From Stenotrophomonas sp. NA06056 (GTDB lineage: Bacteria; Pseudomonadota; Gammaproteobacteria; Xanthomonadales; Xanthomonadaceae): a stretch of DNA of 64,000 nt. Positions 24,457 to 33,369 of the stretch are shown piece by piece; positions within the stretch are counted from its first letter, which is position 1, and every line of letters starts with the position of its first letter. Both the position numbers and the translations under genes were made by a program. The DNA is taken from NCBI RefSeq assembly GCF_013364355.1, contig NZ_CP054931.1, positions 1,116,001 through 1,180,000 on the forward strand. The letters are read 5' to 3'. Below the pieces are notes generated by a model, which searched no databases, was not told the origin of the DNA, and was given only the letters and a program-made list of their open reading frames with translations.

Positions 24457-25035
24457 ATGCTCGACACCACCATGCCCGCGCCGCCTGCCGCCAACGACGC
24501 CGTCGACGAAACCGCTTTGGTGCGTGCGGCGGCGGCCGGCGATACCGCGGCCTATGAACTGCTCTATCGACGGCATGCGCCGCGGGTGTTTGCCTCGGTG
24601 TGGCGCCTGTGTGGTGGCCAGCAGGCACGCGCCGAGGATGCACTGCAGGAGGCCTTCCTGCAGGCATGGAAGGCACTGCCGGGCTTCCGTTTCGAGAGCA
24701 GCGTATCAACCTGGCTGCATCGGTTGGGGGTCAATGCCGCGTTGATGGAACTGCGCGGCCGTGCCGCCGGGCGCGACCACGACAGTCTGGACGACGTTGA
24801 CGGTGGCATACCGGAGATGGCGGTGCACGACGGTTGCGCGGGCACCGAACGCGACCTGGAGCGCGCGTTGGCGACCCTGCCGCCGCGTGCACGTGCGGTA
24901 CTGGTACTGCACGATATCGAAGGCTGGAAACACCATGAAATCGCCGACCAGCTGCAGATGGCGGTCGGTAGTTCCAAAGCACAGCTGCATCGCGCGCGTG
25001 GCCTGCTGCGCGCGCGCTTGGGAGACATGACATGA
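24457..25035 (+). CDS. ECF RNA polymerase sigma factor (RpoE-like)
   Basis: 192 residues. Region 2 (ELLYRRHAPRVFASVWRLCG, then AEDALQEAFLQAWKALPGF, about 28-76) and region 4 (LATLPPRARAVLVLHDIEGW, HHEIADQLQMAVGSSKAQL, about 135-175) are present and region 3 is absent, as in ECF sigmas. The next gene overlaps it by ATGA and encodes a one-TM protein likely to be its anti-sigma factor, followed by a DUF4097 protein. The start ATG at 24457 is favoured by the promoter position; the in-frame ATG at 24472 is the alternative. Confidence 0.88.
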   Translation: MLDTTMPAPPAANDAVDETALVRAAAAGDTAAYELLYRRHAPRVFASVWRLCGGQQARAEDALQEAFLQAWKALPGFRFESSVSTWLHRLGVNAALMELRGRAAGRDHDSLDDVDGGIPEMAVHDGCAGTERDLERALATLPPRARAVLVLHDIEGWKHHEIADQLQMAVGSSKAQLHRARGLLRARLGDMT

Positions 25036-25556
25036 CGACGCACGACCCTGATCACGACCTGGCGGCGCGCCTGCGCGCGCTTCCCGCAGAACGCAGCGCA
25101 CCGGCTGATGGCTGGGAACGCCTGTCGGCGCGGTTGCCCCCCCGCGAACCGGTTGCCTCGCAGGTGCCGGCGGACAACGTGGTGACCTTGCCACTGCGGA
25201 CCCAGCGACGCTGGTGGTTGCCGGTTGGCGCGGCATTGGCGGCCAGCCTCGCGCTCTACGCAGTGGCGCCGTGGCGGCATGCGCCCGAGGCGCTGCCCGC
25301 ACCCAGTGGCCTGCAGCTGCAGGCCGATGCGATGACCGAACAGTACCGGCAGGCAGTGGCGTCGCTGCCTGATGGCACGGCGCCGGAGTGGCAGCCAGCG
25401 CTGCATGAACTGGACCGCAGCGTGGAACAGATCCGTGCCGCGATGGCGCAGGACCCGCGTGCGCCGCACCTGCTTGGACAGCTGAAGCGGACCTACGCGC
25501 TGCGGCTCGAACTGACCCGGCAGGCGGCCCAGGCCGCCACCGGTCTGACAACCTGA
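25032..25556 (+). CDS. Putative anti-sigma factor, single membrane span
   Basis: 174 residues. An N-terminal cytoplasmic part of about 55 residues starts LAARLRALPAERSAPADGWERL. One transmembrane helix follows (WWLPVGAALAASLALYAV, about 57-74). A helical periplasmic domain rich in Q, E and A completes it (MTEQYRQAVASL; LHELDRSVEQIRAAM). The position, ATGA overlap with the sigma gene and topology fit an anti-sigma factor that holds the sigma at the membrane. No zinc-binding HxxxCxxC is visible, so it is not a ZAS-type anti-sigma. Function inferred from context. Confidence 0.65.
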   Translation: MTTHDPDHDLAARLRALPAERSAPADGWERLSARLPPREPVASQVPADNVVTLPLRTQRRWWLPVGAALAASLALYAVAPWRHAPEALPAPSGLQLQADAMTEQYRQAVASLPDGTAPEWQPALHELDRSVEQIRAAMAQDPRAPHLLGQLKRTYALRLELTRQAAQAATGLTT

Positions 25557-25568
25557 GGAGACCCACCA

Positions 25569-26447
25569 ATGCGAACCCTTTTGCCTTTCTGCGCGGCCTT
25601 GCTGCTGGTGCCCGCCATGGCGCTGGCCGATACCCGTATCGACGAGCGTCACAACATCGCCAGCGGCGGCCGCGTCGAACTGAGCAACATCGCTGGCAAG
25701 GTCACTGTGCGCGGCTGGGACCGCAATGACGTGCAGCTCACCGGCACGCTCAGCGACGGCCTGCAGCTGCGCCAGGAAAAGAGTGCCAACCGGGTGCGCT
25801 GGGAAATCGAGTATCCGCGACGCAGCAACAGTGGCGGCGCCACACTGACCCTCAACGTGCCGCGCTCGGTGGAGTTGCTGCTGAGCACGGTCAGTGCCGA
25901 CCAGGACATCAGTGGCGTTGATGTGCGACGCCTGCAGGCCGATACGGTCAGCGGCAGCCTGAGTGCGTCCGGTCGCAGTGGCGACAGCAAGCTCAACACG
26001 GTCAGTGGCAGTGTCAATGCGCGACTGCAGACGCCGAAGATGGACGTGAACACGGTCAGTGGCCGCATCGAAGCCGGCGGCGGCGTGTCGGGCGATATCG
26101 GTGCGCAGACGGTGTCCGGCCGGGTCGAGGTCGACGCCGGTCGCGTGCAGCGGCTTGCGGTGGAAACCGTGTCGGGCAGCATCGACCTGTCGGCAACGGC
26201 CTTGGCGCCGGGCGGGCGCATCAACGTGGAGTCGGTCAGTGCATCGGTCAGCCTGCGCCTGCCGCGTACGGTATCGGCGCAGCTGTCGGTGAACAGCTTC
26301 AGCGGGTCGATCAACAGTGACGCCGGCAAGGTGGAGCGCCCGCGCTATGGGCCGGGCAGCAGCCTGGATGCCCGCCTGGGTAGCGGCGACGGCGATATCC
26401 GCGTGCAGTCGCACTCGGGCAGCGTGCAGGTACGCCTGGACCGCTGA
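25569..26447 (+). CDS. DUF4097 beta-strand repeat protein, exported
   Basis: 292 residues. Sec signal MRTLLPFCAALLLVPAMALA, then a right-handed beta-helix-like domain. Repeated units centred on NTVSG/DTVSG/QTVSG (SGSLSASG, SGSVNARL, SGRIEAGG, SGRVEVDA, SGSIDLSA) run every 20 or so residues from about 115. DUF4097 proteins often follow ECF sigma/anti-sigma pairs and are thought to act at the envelope. GAGGAG is 8 bases upstream of the ATG, 12 bases after the anti-sigma stop, so cotranscribed. Confidence 0.85.
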   Translation: MRTLLPFCAALLLVPAMALADTRIDERHNIASGGRVELSNIAGKVTVRGWDRNDVQLTGTLSDGLQLRQEKSANRVRWEIEYPRRSNSGGATLTLNVPRSVELLLSTVSADQDISGVDVRRLQADTVSGSLSASGRSGDSKLNTVSGSVNARLQTPKMDVNTVSGRIEAGGGVSGDIGAQTVSGRVEVDAGRVQRLAVETVSGSIDLSATALAPGGRINVESVSASVSLRLPRTVSAQLSVNSFSGSINSDAGKVERPRYGPGSSLDARLGSGDGDIRVQSHSGSVQVRLDR

Positions 26448-26462
26448 GCGCGGTCCGGCAGG

Positions 26463-26485
26463 CCGCGGCGGCAGCGCCGCCGCGG
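26463..26485. terminator. GC-rich hairpin between converging genes
   Basis: Perfect 10-bp stem CCGCGGCGGC/GCCGCCGCGG with a 3-base loop, midway between the stop of the DUF4097 gene and that of the small minus-strand gene. No T tract, so termination is only suggested. Confidence 0.4.
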
Positions 26486-26496
26486 TCGGGGGAGGG

Positions 26497-26679
26497 TCAG
26501 CTGGCTTTCTTCAGCGCCCAGGTGGTACCGAGAACTTCAATCTTGCCACCGCCCTTGCGGAACGCAGCCAGGTCGGAGGCGATCGAGTCGCTGTTGACCA
26601 CGGTGCTGGCGGATGCGCCCTTGCGTTCGCTGCGGATGCTGTTGCTGGCCTTCGCGGGGGTCTTTGCCTTGCGGGGCAT
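26497..26679 (-). CDS. Small basic conserved protein
   Basis: 60 residues. A Lys/Arg/Ala-rich N-terminus (MPRKAKTPAKASNSIRSERK) is followed by ASTVVNSDSIASDLAAFRKGGGKIEVLGTTWALK. No signal peptide or TM. The basic start suggests nucleic-acid contact, but no family is recognised. AGGAG lies 6 bases before the ATG. The next gene on this strand ends only 11 bases upstream, so the two are probably one transcript. Confidence 0.6.
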   Translation of the reverse strand: MPRKAKTPAKASNSIRSERKGASASTVVNSDSIASDLAAFRKGGGKIEVLGTTWALKKAS

Positions 26680-26690
26680 GGTTGCTCCTG

Positions 26691-27077
26691 TCAGGTGGAA
26701 GGGGAGGAAAGCGCACAGGACTCAGCCTGGCGCAGGTAGTCCTGCCGCTCGCGGCGGCAGTCGTCGCCGCCCATCGAAAACTGGCGGCAGATCGCCGGGC
26801 GCTGCGAATAGATCGTGCAGCGCAGGTGATATGGATCGATCGCCGCGCACCAGCCTTCCTCGTTGCGCGCCATCACGGTACGGCCGTGTGCGTCGCGCGA
26901 CAGGAACTGGCCGGGCACGTGGTCGCCGGGCTGCAGCAGGACCGGCAACCGGCAACAGACCGCGTCACAACGGCGGCAGTCGATGGGTGCTGGTTCAGCG
27001 TCAGGTTGTACGGCCACAGGGGCCTGGCGGGTGCCCAAAGCGGGTCTCGATGGCGGCTCGGGTAGTACGCGGACCAT
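26691..27077 (-). CDS. YkgJ-type cysteine-cluster protein
   Basis: 128 residues. The cluster IDCRRCDAVCCRL (CxxCxxxCC) with later YHLRCTIYSQRPAICRQFSMGGDDCRRER is the signature of the UPF0153/YkgJ family, small Fe-S or zinc proteins of unknown function. An N-terminal Pro-rich stretch is not conserved in the family. The start could also be at 27095; MVRVLPEP at 27077 gives the more usual length. Probably cotranscribed with the small basic protein downstream. Confidence 0.8.
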   Translation of the reverse strand: MVRVLPEPPSRPALGTRQAPVAVQPDAEPAPIDCRRCDAVCCRLPVLLQPGDHVPGQFLSRDAHGRTVMARNEEGWCAAIDPYHLRCTIYSQRPAICRQFSMGGDDCRRERQDYLRQAESCALSSPST

Positions 27078-27214
27078 GATCGAGCCAGAGGGCATGGCCG
27101 CCAGACCCGCTGGGCGGGTCAGGCTGCACCATGGGTACACACACCGGCGAGGCCAGCGGAAGGTGCAGCGGTTTTCTAGCCGGCCAAGGGTAGCGCAGAC
27201 CGCGTAACGTTTTG

Positions 27215-28576
27215 TTAATCCCGGCTGGCTGCCGCCAGCGCAAGGCCCTGGACGACCCCCAGCGAGGGCTCGCCGTGGACCATCCGGGCGCCCGGGAAGG
27301 CCTCGGCAGCGGCCTGCCGCAGGTAGCCGGCGCGGGACATGCCGCCGGTCAGGAACACCGCGTCCGGGTCGCCGCCGATGTCATTGCGGACCTGGGCGAG
27401 CAGTTCGCGGATCTGGGTCAGGTAGCCATGGGCGGCGGCGGCCAGGCCGTCGGCGCTGTTGTCCACGTGCAGGTCGCGCGCAATGTAGTCCAGCGTGCTG
27501 CGGTGCTCGCTGGCGCCGCTGAGGGCAATCTTGGCGCGCTCGACATCGCGATACAGGCGGGCAGTGTTGCCGGTGTCCTGCAGTGCCTGCAGGCGCGCGC
27601 CCCACGGCGCATCCACGTTGTCGTAGTTGTGCTGGCGGAACTCGCGCTGGCGGGTCATGTCCTGCACGGTGGCCGCTTCCACGTAGTGGTGGGTGGGCAC
27701 GCGGGTGATGCCACGGCCGAACAGCGGCATGTAGCCGGACAGGCTCAGGGCCAGGTCGATATCGGTACCGCCGCGGGCGATACCCCAGGCACGATGGATC
27801 CGAGGCGCTTCGCTGCCGCCCACTTCGGCGTACGCGATATCAGTGGTGCCGCCGCCGATATCCACGATCACCGCCTGATGGCGATCGCTGCTTTCAGCGT
27901 GGTAATGCATCGCGGCGGCGGCGGGTTCTTCAAGGAAATCGATCTGGTCGAAGCCGGCCTGGCTGGCCGCTTCGCGCAGGATGTCCAGGGCCTGGTCGTT
28001 GCCGGCCTCGCCGATGGAACTGCGGAACTGCACCGGACGGCCGAGCAGGGCGCTGCGCAGCGGCTGGCCGAGCTGGGCGCTGGCGGTCAAGCGGATGTGT
28101 TCGAGGATGTGCGCGGCGATGCCGGTGATGGTCTGCCGCGCGCGCGGGTGCAGGTTGTAGCCGAGCATGGACTTCGGGCTCTGCACGAGGTTGCCTTCGT
28201 GCTCCTCGAAATAGGCTTCCAGCGCGTCATCGCCATAGACCGCGTTCTGCAGCAGGTCGCTGGCGCTGCGTTCTTTTCCAGCGCGAGCCTCCATCCACTC
28301 CCGGCGCAGGGCGCGCAATGCCTCGCGGCGCAGGGCCTGTGGCGTGCGTTCCTGGCCAGCGGCGCGGGCTGCACGGGCGGCGCTGTCGATCAGTTGCTGC
28401 AGTTCGTGTTCCTGCCCGGCGTCGAGCTGGAAATCGTCCGGGTCGGGGACCACGCCGGGGAAGTACACGCTGGTACGGAACTGTTCGGCCTCGCCGAAGC
28501 GGATCGGCAGCAGCTTTCCATCACGCACGATGGCGGCGGCGGAGTTGCTGGTACCGAAGTCGATGCCGAGGCGCAT
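27215..28576 (-). CDS. yegD: Hsp70-family chaperone-like protein YegD
   Basis: 453 residues, very near E. coli YegD (about 450). The actin-like ATPase domain has phosphate 1 loop GIDFGTSNSAAAI (4-16), phosphate 2 VIVDIGGGTTDIAYAE (near 231-246) and adenosine motif VFLTGGMSRAGYL (near 415). The DnaK substrate-binding domain is missing, so it is an atypical Hsp70 of unknown clients. No DnaJ or GrpE nearby. Divergent from yjdM across 181 bases. Confidence 0.92.
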   Translation of the reverse strand: MRLGIDFGTSNSAAAIVRDGKLLPIRFGEAEQFRTSVYFPGVVPDPDDFQLDAGQEHELQQLIDSAARAARAAGQERTPQALRREALRALRREWMEARAGKERSASDLLQNAVYGDDALEAYFEEHEGNLVQSPKSMLGYNLHPRARQTITGIAAHILEHIRLTASAQLGQPLRSALLGRPVQFRSSIGEAGNDQALDILREAASQAGFDQIDFLEEPAAAAMHYHAESSDRHQAVIVDIGGGTTDIAYAEVGGSEAPRIHRAWGIARGGTDIDLALSLSGYMPLFGRGITRVPTHHYVEAATVQDMTRQREFRQHNYDNVDAPWGARLQALQDTGNTARLYRDVERAKIALSGASEHRSTLDYIARDLHVDNSADGLAAAAHGYLTQIRELLAQVRNDIGGDPDAVFLTGGMSRAGYLRQAAAEAFPGARMVHGEPSLGVVQGLALAAASRD

Positions 28577-28757
28577 GGGGAGGTCCGGGGACGATCAGGG
28601 GCCGCGCACTCTGCTGCAGTTTGCCGCGCGCTGCAAGTTCCGCTGCCTTCCTTGTCCGGGGGGGCGGGCGAGGTGCCGCACGGATCGTCGCCTGAAAATG
28701 AACGAAAAGGCCGGGCGGTTACAATGGCGGCTGTTGATTCATTTTGAGGTACTTGCG

Positions 28758-29093
28758 ATGTCTTCTGTTCCCGCCTGCCCGCAGTGCACCCTGGAAAACA
28801 CTTATGCCGATGGCGCGCTGTGGATCTGCGCCGACTGCGGTTTCGAGTGGACGGCCGAAGAAGGTGCTGGCTCGACCCTGGTCGTGCGTGACAGCAACGG
28901 CAATACCCTGCAGACCGGTGACACCGTCACCGTGATCAAGGACCTGAAGGTCAAGGGTTCGTCGATCCCGCTCAAGCAGGGCACTGTGATCCGCAACATC
29001 CGCCTGGTCGAAGACGATGCCGAACACATCGAAGGCAACTCGGACAAGATCAAGGGGCTGGTGCTGAAGACCTGCTTCCTCAAGAAGGCCTGA
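28758..29093 (+). CDS. yjdM: YjdM (PhnA-like) zinc-ribbon protein
   Basis: 111 residues. The N-terminal zinc ribbon has CPQC (7-10) and CADC (25-28). It is followed by the SH3-like domain VVRDSNGNTLQTGDTVTVIKDLKVKGSS and a conserved tail KGLVLKTCFLKK. Despite the old PhnA name this family is not established as phosphonoacetate hydrolase; its role is unclear. GAGG is 9 bases upstream of the ATG. It converges on the TPR gene with 7 bases between stops. Confidence 0.92.
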   Translation: MSSVPACPQCTLENTYADGALWICADCGFEWTAEEGAGSTLVVRDSNGNTLQTGDTVTVIKDLKVKGSSIPLKQGTVIRNIRLVEDDAEHIEGNSDKIKGLVLKTCFLKKA

Positions 29094-29100
29094 TCGCGCC

Positions 29101-30258
29101 TCAGCGCTTGGCCTGCTGCGCCCGCCAGCGGGCCAGGCTGTCCAGCTTGGCCTGGTAGCGGGCCTGCTGCGTTGAACCGCCCAGTTCCTGCGCCCGCAGC
29201 AGCTCACGATCGGCACGCTGCAGCCGGCCCGTCAGGAAATACACCCGCGCCAGGCCGAAATGGAACTGGTGCGCGGTGTCGTACAGGCGCACCGCGCGCC
29301 GGTAGTAGGTGATCGCTTTGTCCAGGTCGCCAGCGCGTTCGGCCTGGGCGCCCTGCATGTACTGCGCGAACGGATCCTCGCGCTGCACCGACTGCAGTTT
29401 CTTCTGCATGGCCTGTGCCTGCGCGACCATGCCGAGCTTGCGATAGAGCGCACTGGCGTTGTTCAGCGCGGCACTCTGGCGCCCGTCCAGGCGCAGGGCC
29501 GTGTCCAGCGCCGTGCGGGCTGCCTGGTCATCACCCAGGCGGTTGTCGAGCACGCCGATGTTGTTCCACGTCGAGGCGAAGCTCGGATCCTGCGCCAGCG
29601 CGGCATCGAAGAAGGCACGCGCCCCGCTCAGGTCGCCATCGGCCAGATGCTCCGCGCCCCGGTTGTTGTAGTAATGCGCCAGCGCCCGCTCACGGCCGAT
29701 GGGCTGCGGCCCATGGCGGTCATACAACACATTGCGGTCAAGGTCGACCGTGCCATAGCGGCCACCGACATCGACGCCGGCATTGACGTGCCCGACGTTG
29801 TAGACCACGCCCTGGTCCTGGTCCTGGTACCACGACACCACCTGGCCCACTTCCTGCACCCGCGCCTGGATGCCGGCCTCACGGGCGAGGGTGACGAACA
29901 GCAGGGTGAAGGCCAGGCAGTTGGCGCGCTGGTGCTGCCAGATCTCGCTGACGGTGTAGGTGGCATCGGCGTCGTACTGCAGGTCCAGGCCGTGCTGGCT
30001 GAAGATCATTTCCACCAGCGCCTGCAGGCGCTGGTCGCGCGAGTAGCTGCGGCTGATCACCTGCTTCTGCAGCATCTCGCGCATTGCCGGCGGGATCGCG
30101 AACACCTGTTCGGGCGTCGGCACGCTGGTGGCCGTGACCTTTACGGTGGAGATGGTCGGGATGGCGGGCGCGGGGGGCGTAGCATCCTGCGCGGACAGGG
30201 CTGGCACGGCGAGCGCAGCCAGCGACAGGAGAAAGCATCGAGCGGCAAGACGGCGCAT
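29101..30258 (-). CDS. Exported transglutaminase-like/TPR repeat protein
   Basis: 385 residues with a Sec signal (MRRLAARCFLLSLAALAVPALSAQ). Residues 80-200 resemble a transglutaminase-like fold: QRANCLAFTLLFVTLAREAG supplies Cys, and VGHVNAGVDVGGRYGTVDLD supplies His and Asp in order. From about 210 come tandem TPRs (AHYYNNRGAEHLADGDLSGA, PSFASTWNNIGVLDNRLGDD, KAITYYRRAVRLYD). Likely a periplasmic protein for protein-protein or cell-wall contacts. Whether the Cys-His-Asp triad is active is not known. Confidence 0.75.
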   Translation of the reverse strand: MRRLAARCFLLSLAALAVPALSAQDATPPAPAIPTISTVKVTATSVPTPEQVFAIPPAMREMLQKQVISRSYSRDQRLQALVEMIFSQHGLDLQYDADATYTVSEIWQHQRANCLAFTLLFVTLAREAGIQARVQEVGQVVSWYQDQDQGVVYNVGHVNAGVDVGGRYGTVDLDRNVLYDRHGPQPIGRERALAHYYNNRGAEHLADGDLSGARAFFDAALAQDPSFASTWNNIGVLDNRLGDDQAARTALDTALRLDGRQSAALNNASALYRKLGMVAQAQAMQKKLQSVQREDPFAQYMQGAQAERAGDLDKAITYYRRAVRLYDTAHQFHFGLARVYFLTGRLQRADRELLRAQELGGSTQQARYQAKLDSLARWRAQQAKR

Positions 30259-30486
30259 GACGGTTTCCGGCAGCGGCGGGCGCTCCCGCCTGCGGCCAGT
30301 GTAGACCTGCACGTGGCAGTCCGCATCCATCGGCGACCCTTGTGCCGCTCATCCACAACCGGTGTGGACCAGCACGCGACAAACCTGTGGACAACTGCTG
30401 GCGGGCCTTGTCCGGCGCGGCGCGTGAACTGCTGGTGAAAAAACAGCCAGCTTGCCCGGCGTTGCCAAGGGCGGGATCATCCACGC

Positions 30487-31089
30487 ATGGACTTCGCCCC
30501 GCTGACCCTCGCTCCCGCGCATTGGCAGGCACTGCAGGATGCCTATGCCACACCGCCGCGCGCCTATCACCACTTCGGCCACGTGCGCGCGGTCCTGCAG
30601 CATTGCCAGCAGGTAGCCGAGGGGCCGGGCTGGCAACAGCCGGCCGAGGTCTATCTGGCAGCGCTGTACCACGATGCGGTCTACCAGGCCGGGCGCAAGG
30701 ACAACGAGGCCAAGTCCGCCGCGCTGGCGCTGCGGGCCATCGCGGACTGGCCGGAGCTGGCATCGGTGGACGCCGGCCGGGTCGAGCAGTTGATCCTGCT
30801 TACCGCCCGCCATGGTGAGCTGGGCCCGGCCGATGTCGATGCCGAGGCTGCGTTGTTCCTCGATTGCGACATGGCGATCCTGGCGGCGCCGGAAGCGGTG
30901 TTCTCCGCCTATGACCGTGGTGTGGCCGAAGAGTACAAGGGTGTGGTGCCGGGCTTCCTGTACCGCGCCGGACGTCGCCGCTTCCTGCAGGGGCTGCTGC
31001 GCGCACCGCGGATCTTCCTCAGCGACTTTTTCGACCAGCGCCTTGATGCTGCCGCGCGGGCCAACCTGCGCCGCCAACTGGGCGCCTGA
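30487..31089 (+). CDS. HD-superfamily metal-dependent phosphohydrolase-like protein
   Basis: 200 residues. Conserved elements are YATPPRAYHHFGHVRAVL (about 20-37) and YLAALYHDAVYQ with the HD pair (near 60-63), then DNEAKSAALAL and LFLDCDMAILAAPEAVFSAYDRGV with further Asp residues. This matches the uncharacterised HD-like group of bacterial phosphohydrolases also present in yeast YGL101-type relatives. Substrate unknown. It opens a likely operon with the two small genes that follow (gap of 49 bases, then a four-base overlap). Confidence 0.8.
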   Translation: MDFAPLTLAPAHWQALQDAYATPPRAYHHFGHVRAVLQHCQQVAEGPGWQQPAEVYLAALYHDAVYQAGRKDNEAKSAALALRAIADWPELASVDAGRVEQLILLTARHGELGPADVDAEAALFLDCDMAILAAPEAVFSAYDRGVAEEYKGVVPGFLYRAGRRRFLQGLLRAPRIFLSDFFDQRLDAAARANLRRQLGA

Positions 31090-31138
31090 GCGCGCCGCTA
31101 CACTGTCCACCTGCAACCGCGTGGTGTTGTTTCCAGCC

Positions 31139-31318
31139 GTGACCGTCTCCGATACCCCTGCCGATCCCCGTCCGCTGCCGCCGGAAGAACCCGGCCCCAA
31201 CGAATGCTGCGGCAGTGGCTGTCCGCTGTGCGTGCTCGACCTGTACGCCGAGGAGCTGCAGCGTTACCGCACGGCCCTGGCTGACTGGAAGACGCGGCAT
31301 CCGGACGCCGACCCATGA
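31139..31318 (+). CDS. Oxidoreductase-like domain protein (Cys-rich, small)
   Basis: 59 residues with a GTG start. Core pattern LPPEEPGPNECCGSGCPLCVLDLYAEEL matches the PF09791 oxidoreductase-like domain, seen as small bacterial proteins and in eukaryotic mitochondrial proteins. CC-x2-C-x2-C probably binds metal. No experimental role is known to me. Its stop overlaps the next ATG (ATGA), so it is translated with the membrane protein downstream. Confidence 0.78.
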   Translation: MTVSDTPADPRPLPPEEPGPNECCGSGCPLCVLDLYAEELQRYRTALADWKTRHPDADP

Positions 31319-31932
31319 CGCGCGCGCGCCCGGCCGCGATGCTGGCGCTGGTGGCACTGCTGCTGTTCATGGCGACCGCGCTGTGGACGCAGTTCGCGCG
31401 TGCGGATCTGGATTGGGTGAAGGCCACCCTGAGCCTGTACCTGCATGGGCCGTGGGGCCTGGCCCTGCGCACCGCCTATTGCCTGCTGGCACTGGCCATC
31501 GCCGTGCTCGGCGTTGCGCTGTATCGGCACAGCGTGGGGCCGCGGCGCAGCGCAGCGGCACCGTTGTTGCTCTGCGTAGCTGCCATTGGCCTGGCCACCG
31601 TTGCCATCGGTGACAGCTGGTTGCCTGAGGCAACGCCGTTGCTGGCCCCGCTGATCCACGGGCTTGCCGCCAATACCGCTTTCCTGTGCGCCAGCGTGGG
31701 CATGCTGCTGCAGGCTTGGTACCTGCGCCGCGAGCCGGGCTGGCGACGCAGTGCGGCGTTGCTGTGGGGCTGGGCATGGCTGGCCTTCGTGCTGCTGTGG
31801 GTGCATGTGCTCTGGCGCGGCGGTCCGCCGCGTGGGCTGGGGCAGAAGCTGGTGATCGCCGTGATCGTTGGCTGGCTGCTGTGGCTGGCGCTGGCGCTGT
31901 ATCGCCGCGGGCGCTCCACCGGCACCCGCTGA
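31315..31932 (+). CDS. DUF998-type integral membrane protein
   Basis: 205 residues with about six transmembrane helices (for example AAMLALVALLLFMATALW, AYCLLALAIAVLGVALY, PLLLCVAAIGLATVAIG, LVIAVIVGWLLWLALALY). The spacing, with a polar loop HGPWG after helix 1 and HGLAANTAF in the middle, fits the DUF998 family. A second DUF998-like protein occurs at 54231-54839. Function unknown. Translationally coupled to the Cys-rich small gene upstream. Confidence 0.7.
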   Translation: MTRARPAAMLALVALLLFMATALWTQFARADLDWVKATLSLYLHGPWGLALRTAYCLLALAIAVLGVALYRHSVGPRRSAAAPLLLCVAAIGLATVAIGDSWLPEATPLLAPLIHGLAANTAFLCASVGMLLQAWYLRREPGWRRSAALLWGWAWLAFVLLWVHVLWRGGPPRGLGQKLVIAVIVGWLLWLALALYRRGRSTGTR

Positions 31933-32028
31933 ATCGACCACCTGCTGAGTTGCAGGACGCCAGTACCAGTACGTGCCGTGCACGCAGCGGCGGCGTATCG
32001 TGTGCGCATTCCAACGGGATGCGAAACG

Positions 32029-33363
32029 ATGCGTGCAGGGCTGGGCAGGGCGATGGGACTGGTGTTGGCGCTGGCGGCGTTGCCAGCGGTGGCGGCAGTG
32101 CAGCAGGTCAGCCACGGACGTTTCGATCAGGTGCCGGTGCATGTACCTGCCGGAGCACCACAACGGGTGGTGATCTGGTTCCATGATGGCGCCGGCGCCG
32201 CTGAAAGCCGCACGCCGATCGAAGCGCTGCGTGCCGATGGTGCACTGGTCGCCTCGGTGGATGTGGCCCACCTGCGCGGCGTGCTCAAGCGCGAAGGCAA
32301 CACCAGCTGCGCGTTCGGGGCAGGCGATGTCGAGAATTTCTCGCGTTGGGTGCAGGCGTTCCTGCATCTGCCGGGCTATCACCTGCCGTTGGTCGGCGGC
32401 AGCGGCGAAGGGGCTGAACTGGCCTATGCGCTGGCAGCGCAGGCCGACACCCAGGTCTTTGCCGGCCTGTTGACCTCGGGCTTCTGCCCGGCCCACGCGC
32501 ACGAGCGCATGGTCTGCGGCGATGGCGTGAAGCATGACCGCCTGCAGCCCAGCGAACTGAATTTCCCATGGCTGAACGCGGCGGGTGCGCCAGGGTGTTC
32601 AACCAACAGCGCCAGCCCGTTCGTGCAGCAGGTTGCGATGGCTCGTGAATTCAAGCGCACCGTTGCTGGCGATGCGACACCTGGGCTGGTGGCAGCGGCC
32701 CGGGTAATTGGCGCGCAGGCAGGGGTGGCGCTGGCACCGCCGCCGGATGCGCTGAAGGGCTTGCCGGTGGTGGAAGTGCCAGCGCAGGGCAGCGGTGACA
32801 CGCTGGCGGTGTTCGTTTCCGGCGATGGCGGCTGGGCCGGCCTGGACAAGGACGTAGCCGGCGCTCTGGCCGAACACGGCGTGGCGGTGGTCGGCATCGA
32901 TTCGCTGCGTTACTTCTGGAGCGAACGCACGCCGCAGGGATTCGCTGTCGATCTGCAGAAGATCATCGGCCACTACCGCCAGCAATGGCAGCGCGACAAA
33001 GTGATGTTGATCGGTTTCTCGCAGGGTGCCGATGTGCTGCCCGCCACCATCAATCAGCTGGATGCGGGCACCCGCGCCGGCCTGGAGCGCATCGTGCTGC
33101 TGTCGGTGGGCAAGAACGCCGACTTTGAGTTCCACGTCAGCAATTGGCTGGGCGGCGGTGGCGGCGGTCTGCCGATCGCGCCGGAAGTGGCGAAGCTGCC
33201 GGCGGACAAGACCCTGTGCGTGTACGGCGACAAGGACGACGATGCGCTGTGCCCCGACCTGCCGGGCAACGACGGCGTGCACAAGATCAAGCTGCCGGGC
33301 GACCATCACTTCGGCGGTGACTACGATCGCTTGGCCGAAGTGATCCTCAAGGGCGGCGCGTAG
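32029..33363 (+). CDS. VirJ/AcvB-like periplasmic hydrolase
   Basis: 444 residues with a signal peptide (MRAGLGRAMGLVLALAALPAVAA). Two alpha/beta-hydrolase-like halves. The C-terminal VirJ domain has SGDGGWAGLDKDVAGAL and the nucleophile elbow MLIGFSQGADVLP, with GDHHFGGDYDRLA supplying the His. In Agrobacterium AcvB hydrolyses lysyl-phosphatidylglycerol. The gene here converges on mprF, which makes that lipid, so the same activity is a reasonable inference. The name virulence factor comes from the VirJ homologue; no type IV system is nearby. Confidence 0.82.
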   Translation: MRAGLGRAMGLVLALAALPAVAAVQQVSHGRFDQVPVHVPAGAPQRVVIWFHDGAGAAESRTPIEALRADGALVASVDVAHLRGVLKREGNTSCAFGAGDVENFSRWVQAFLHLPGYHLPLVGGSGEGAELAYALAAQADTQVFAGLLTSGFCPAHAHERMVCGDGVKHDRLQPSELNFPWLNAAGAPGCSTNSASPFVQQVAMAREFKRTVAGDATPGLVAAARVIGAQAGVALAPPPDALKGLPVVEVPAQGSGDTLAVFVSGDGGWAGLDKDVAGALAEHGVAVVGIDSLRYFWSERTPQGFAVDLQKIIGHYRQQWQRDKVMLIGFSQGADVLPATINQLDAGTRAGLERIVLLSVGKNADFEFHVSNWLGGGGGGLPIAPEVAKLPADKTLCVYGDKDDDALCPDLPGNDGVHKIKLPGDHHFGGDYDRLAEVILKGGA

Positions 33364-33369
33364 GCCCTG

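Noticed and set aside
32029..33363. Part of a type IV secretion virulence locus
   Set aside because: Only the VirJ-like fold suggests this; no vir genes are nearby and the mprF neighbour gives a better explanation.
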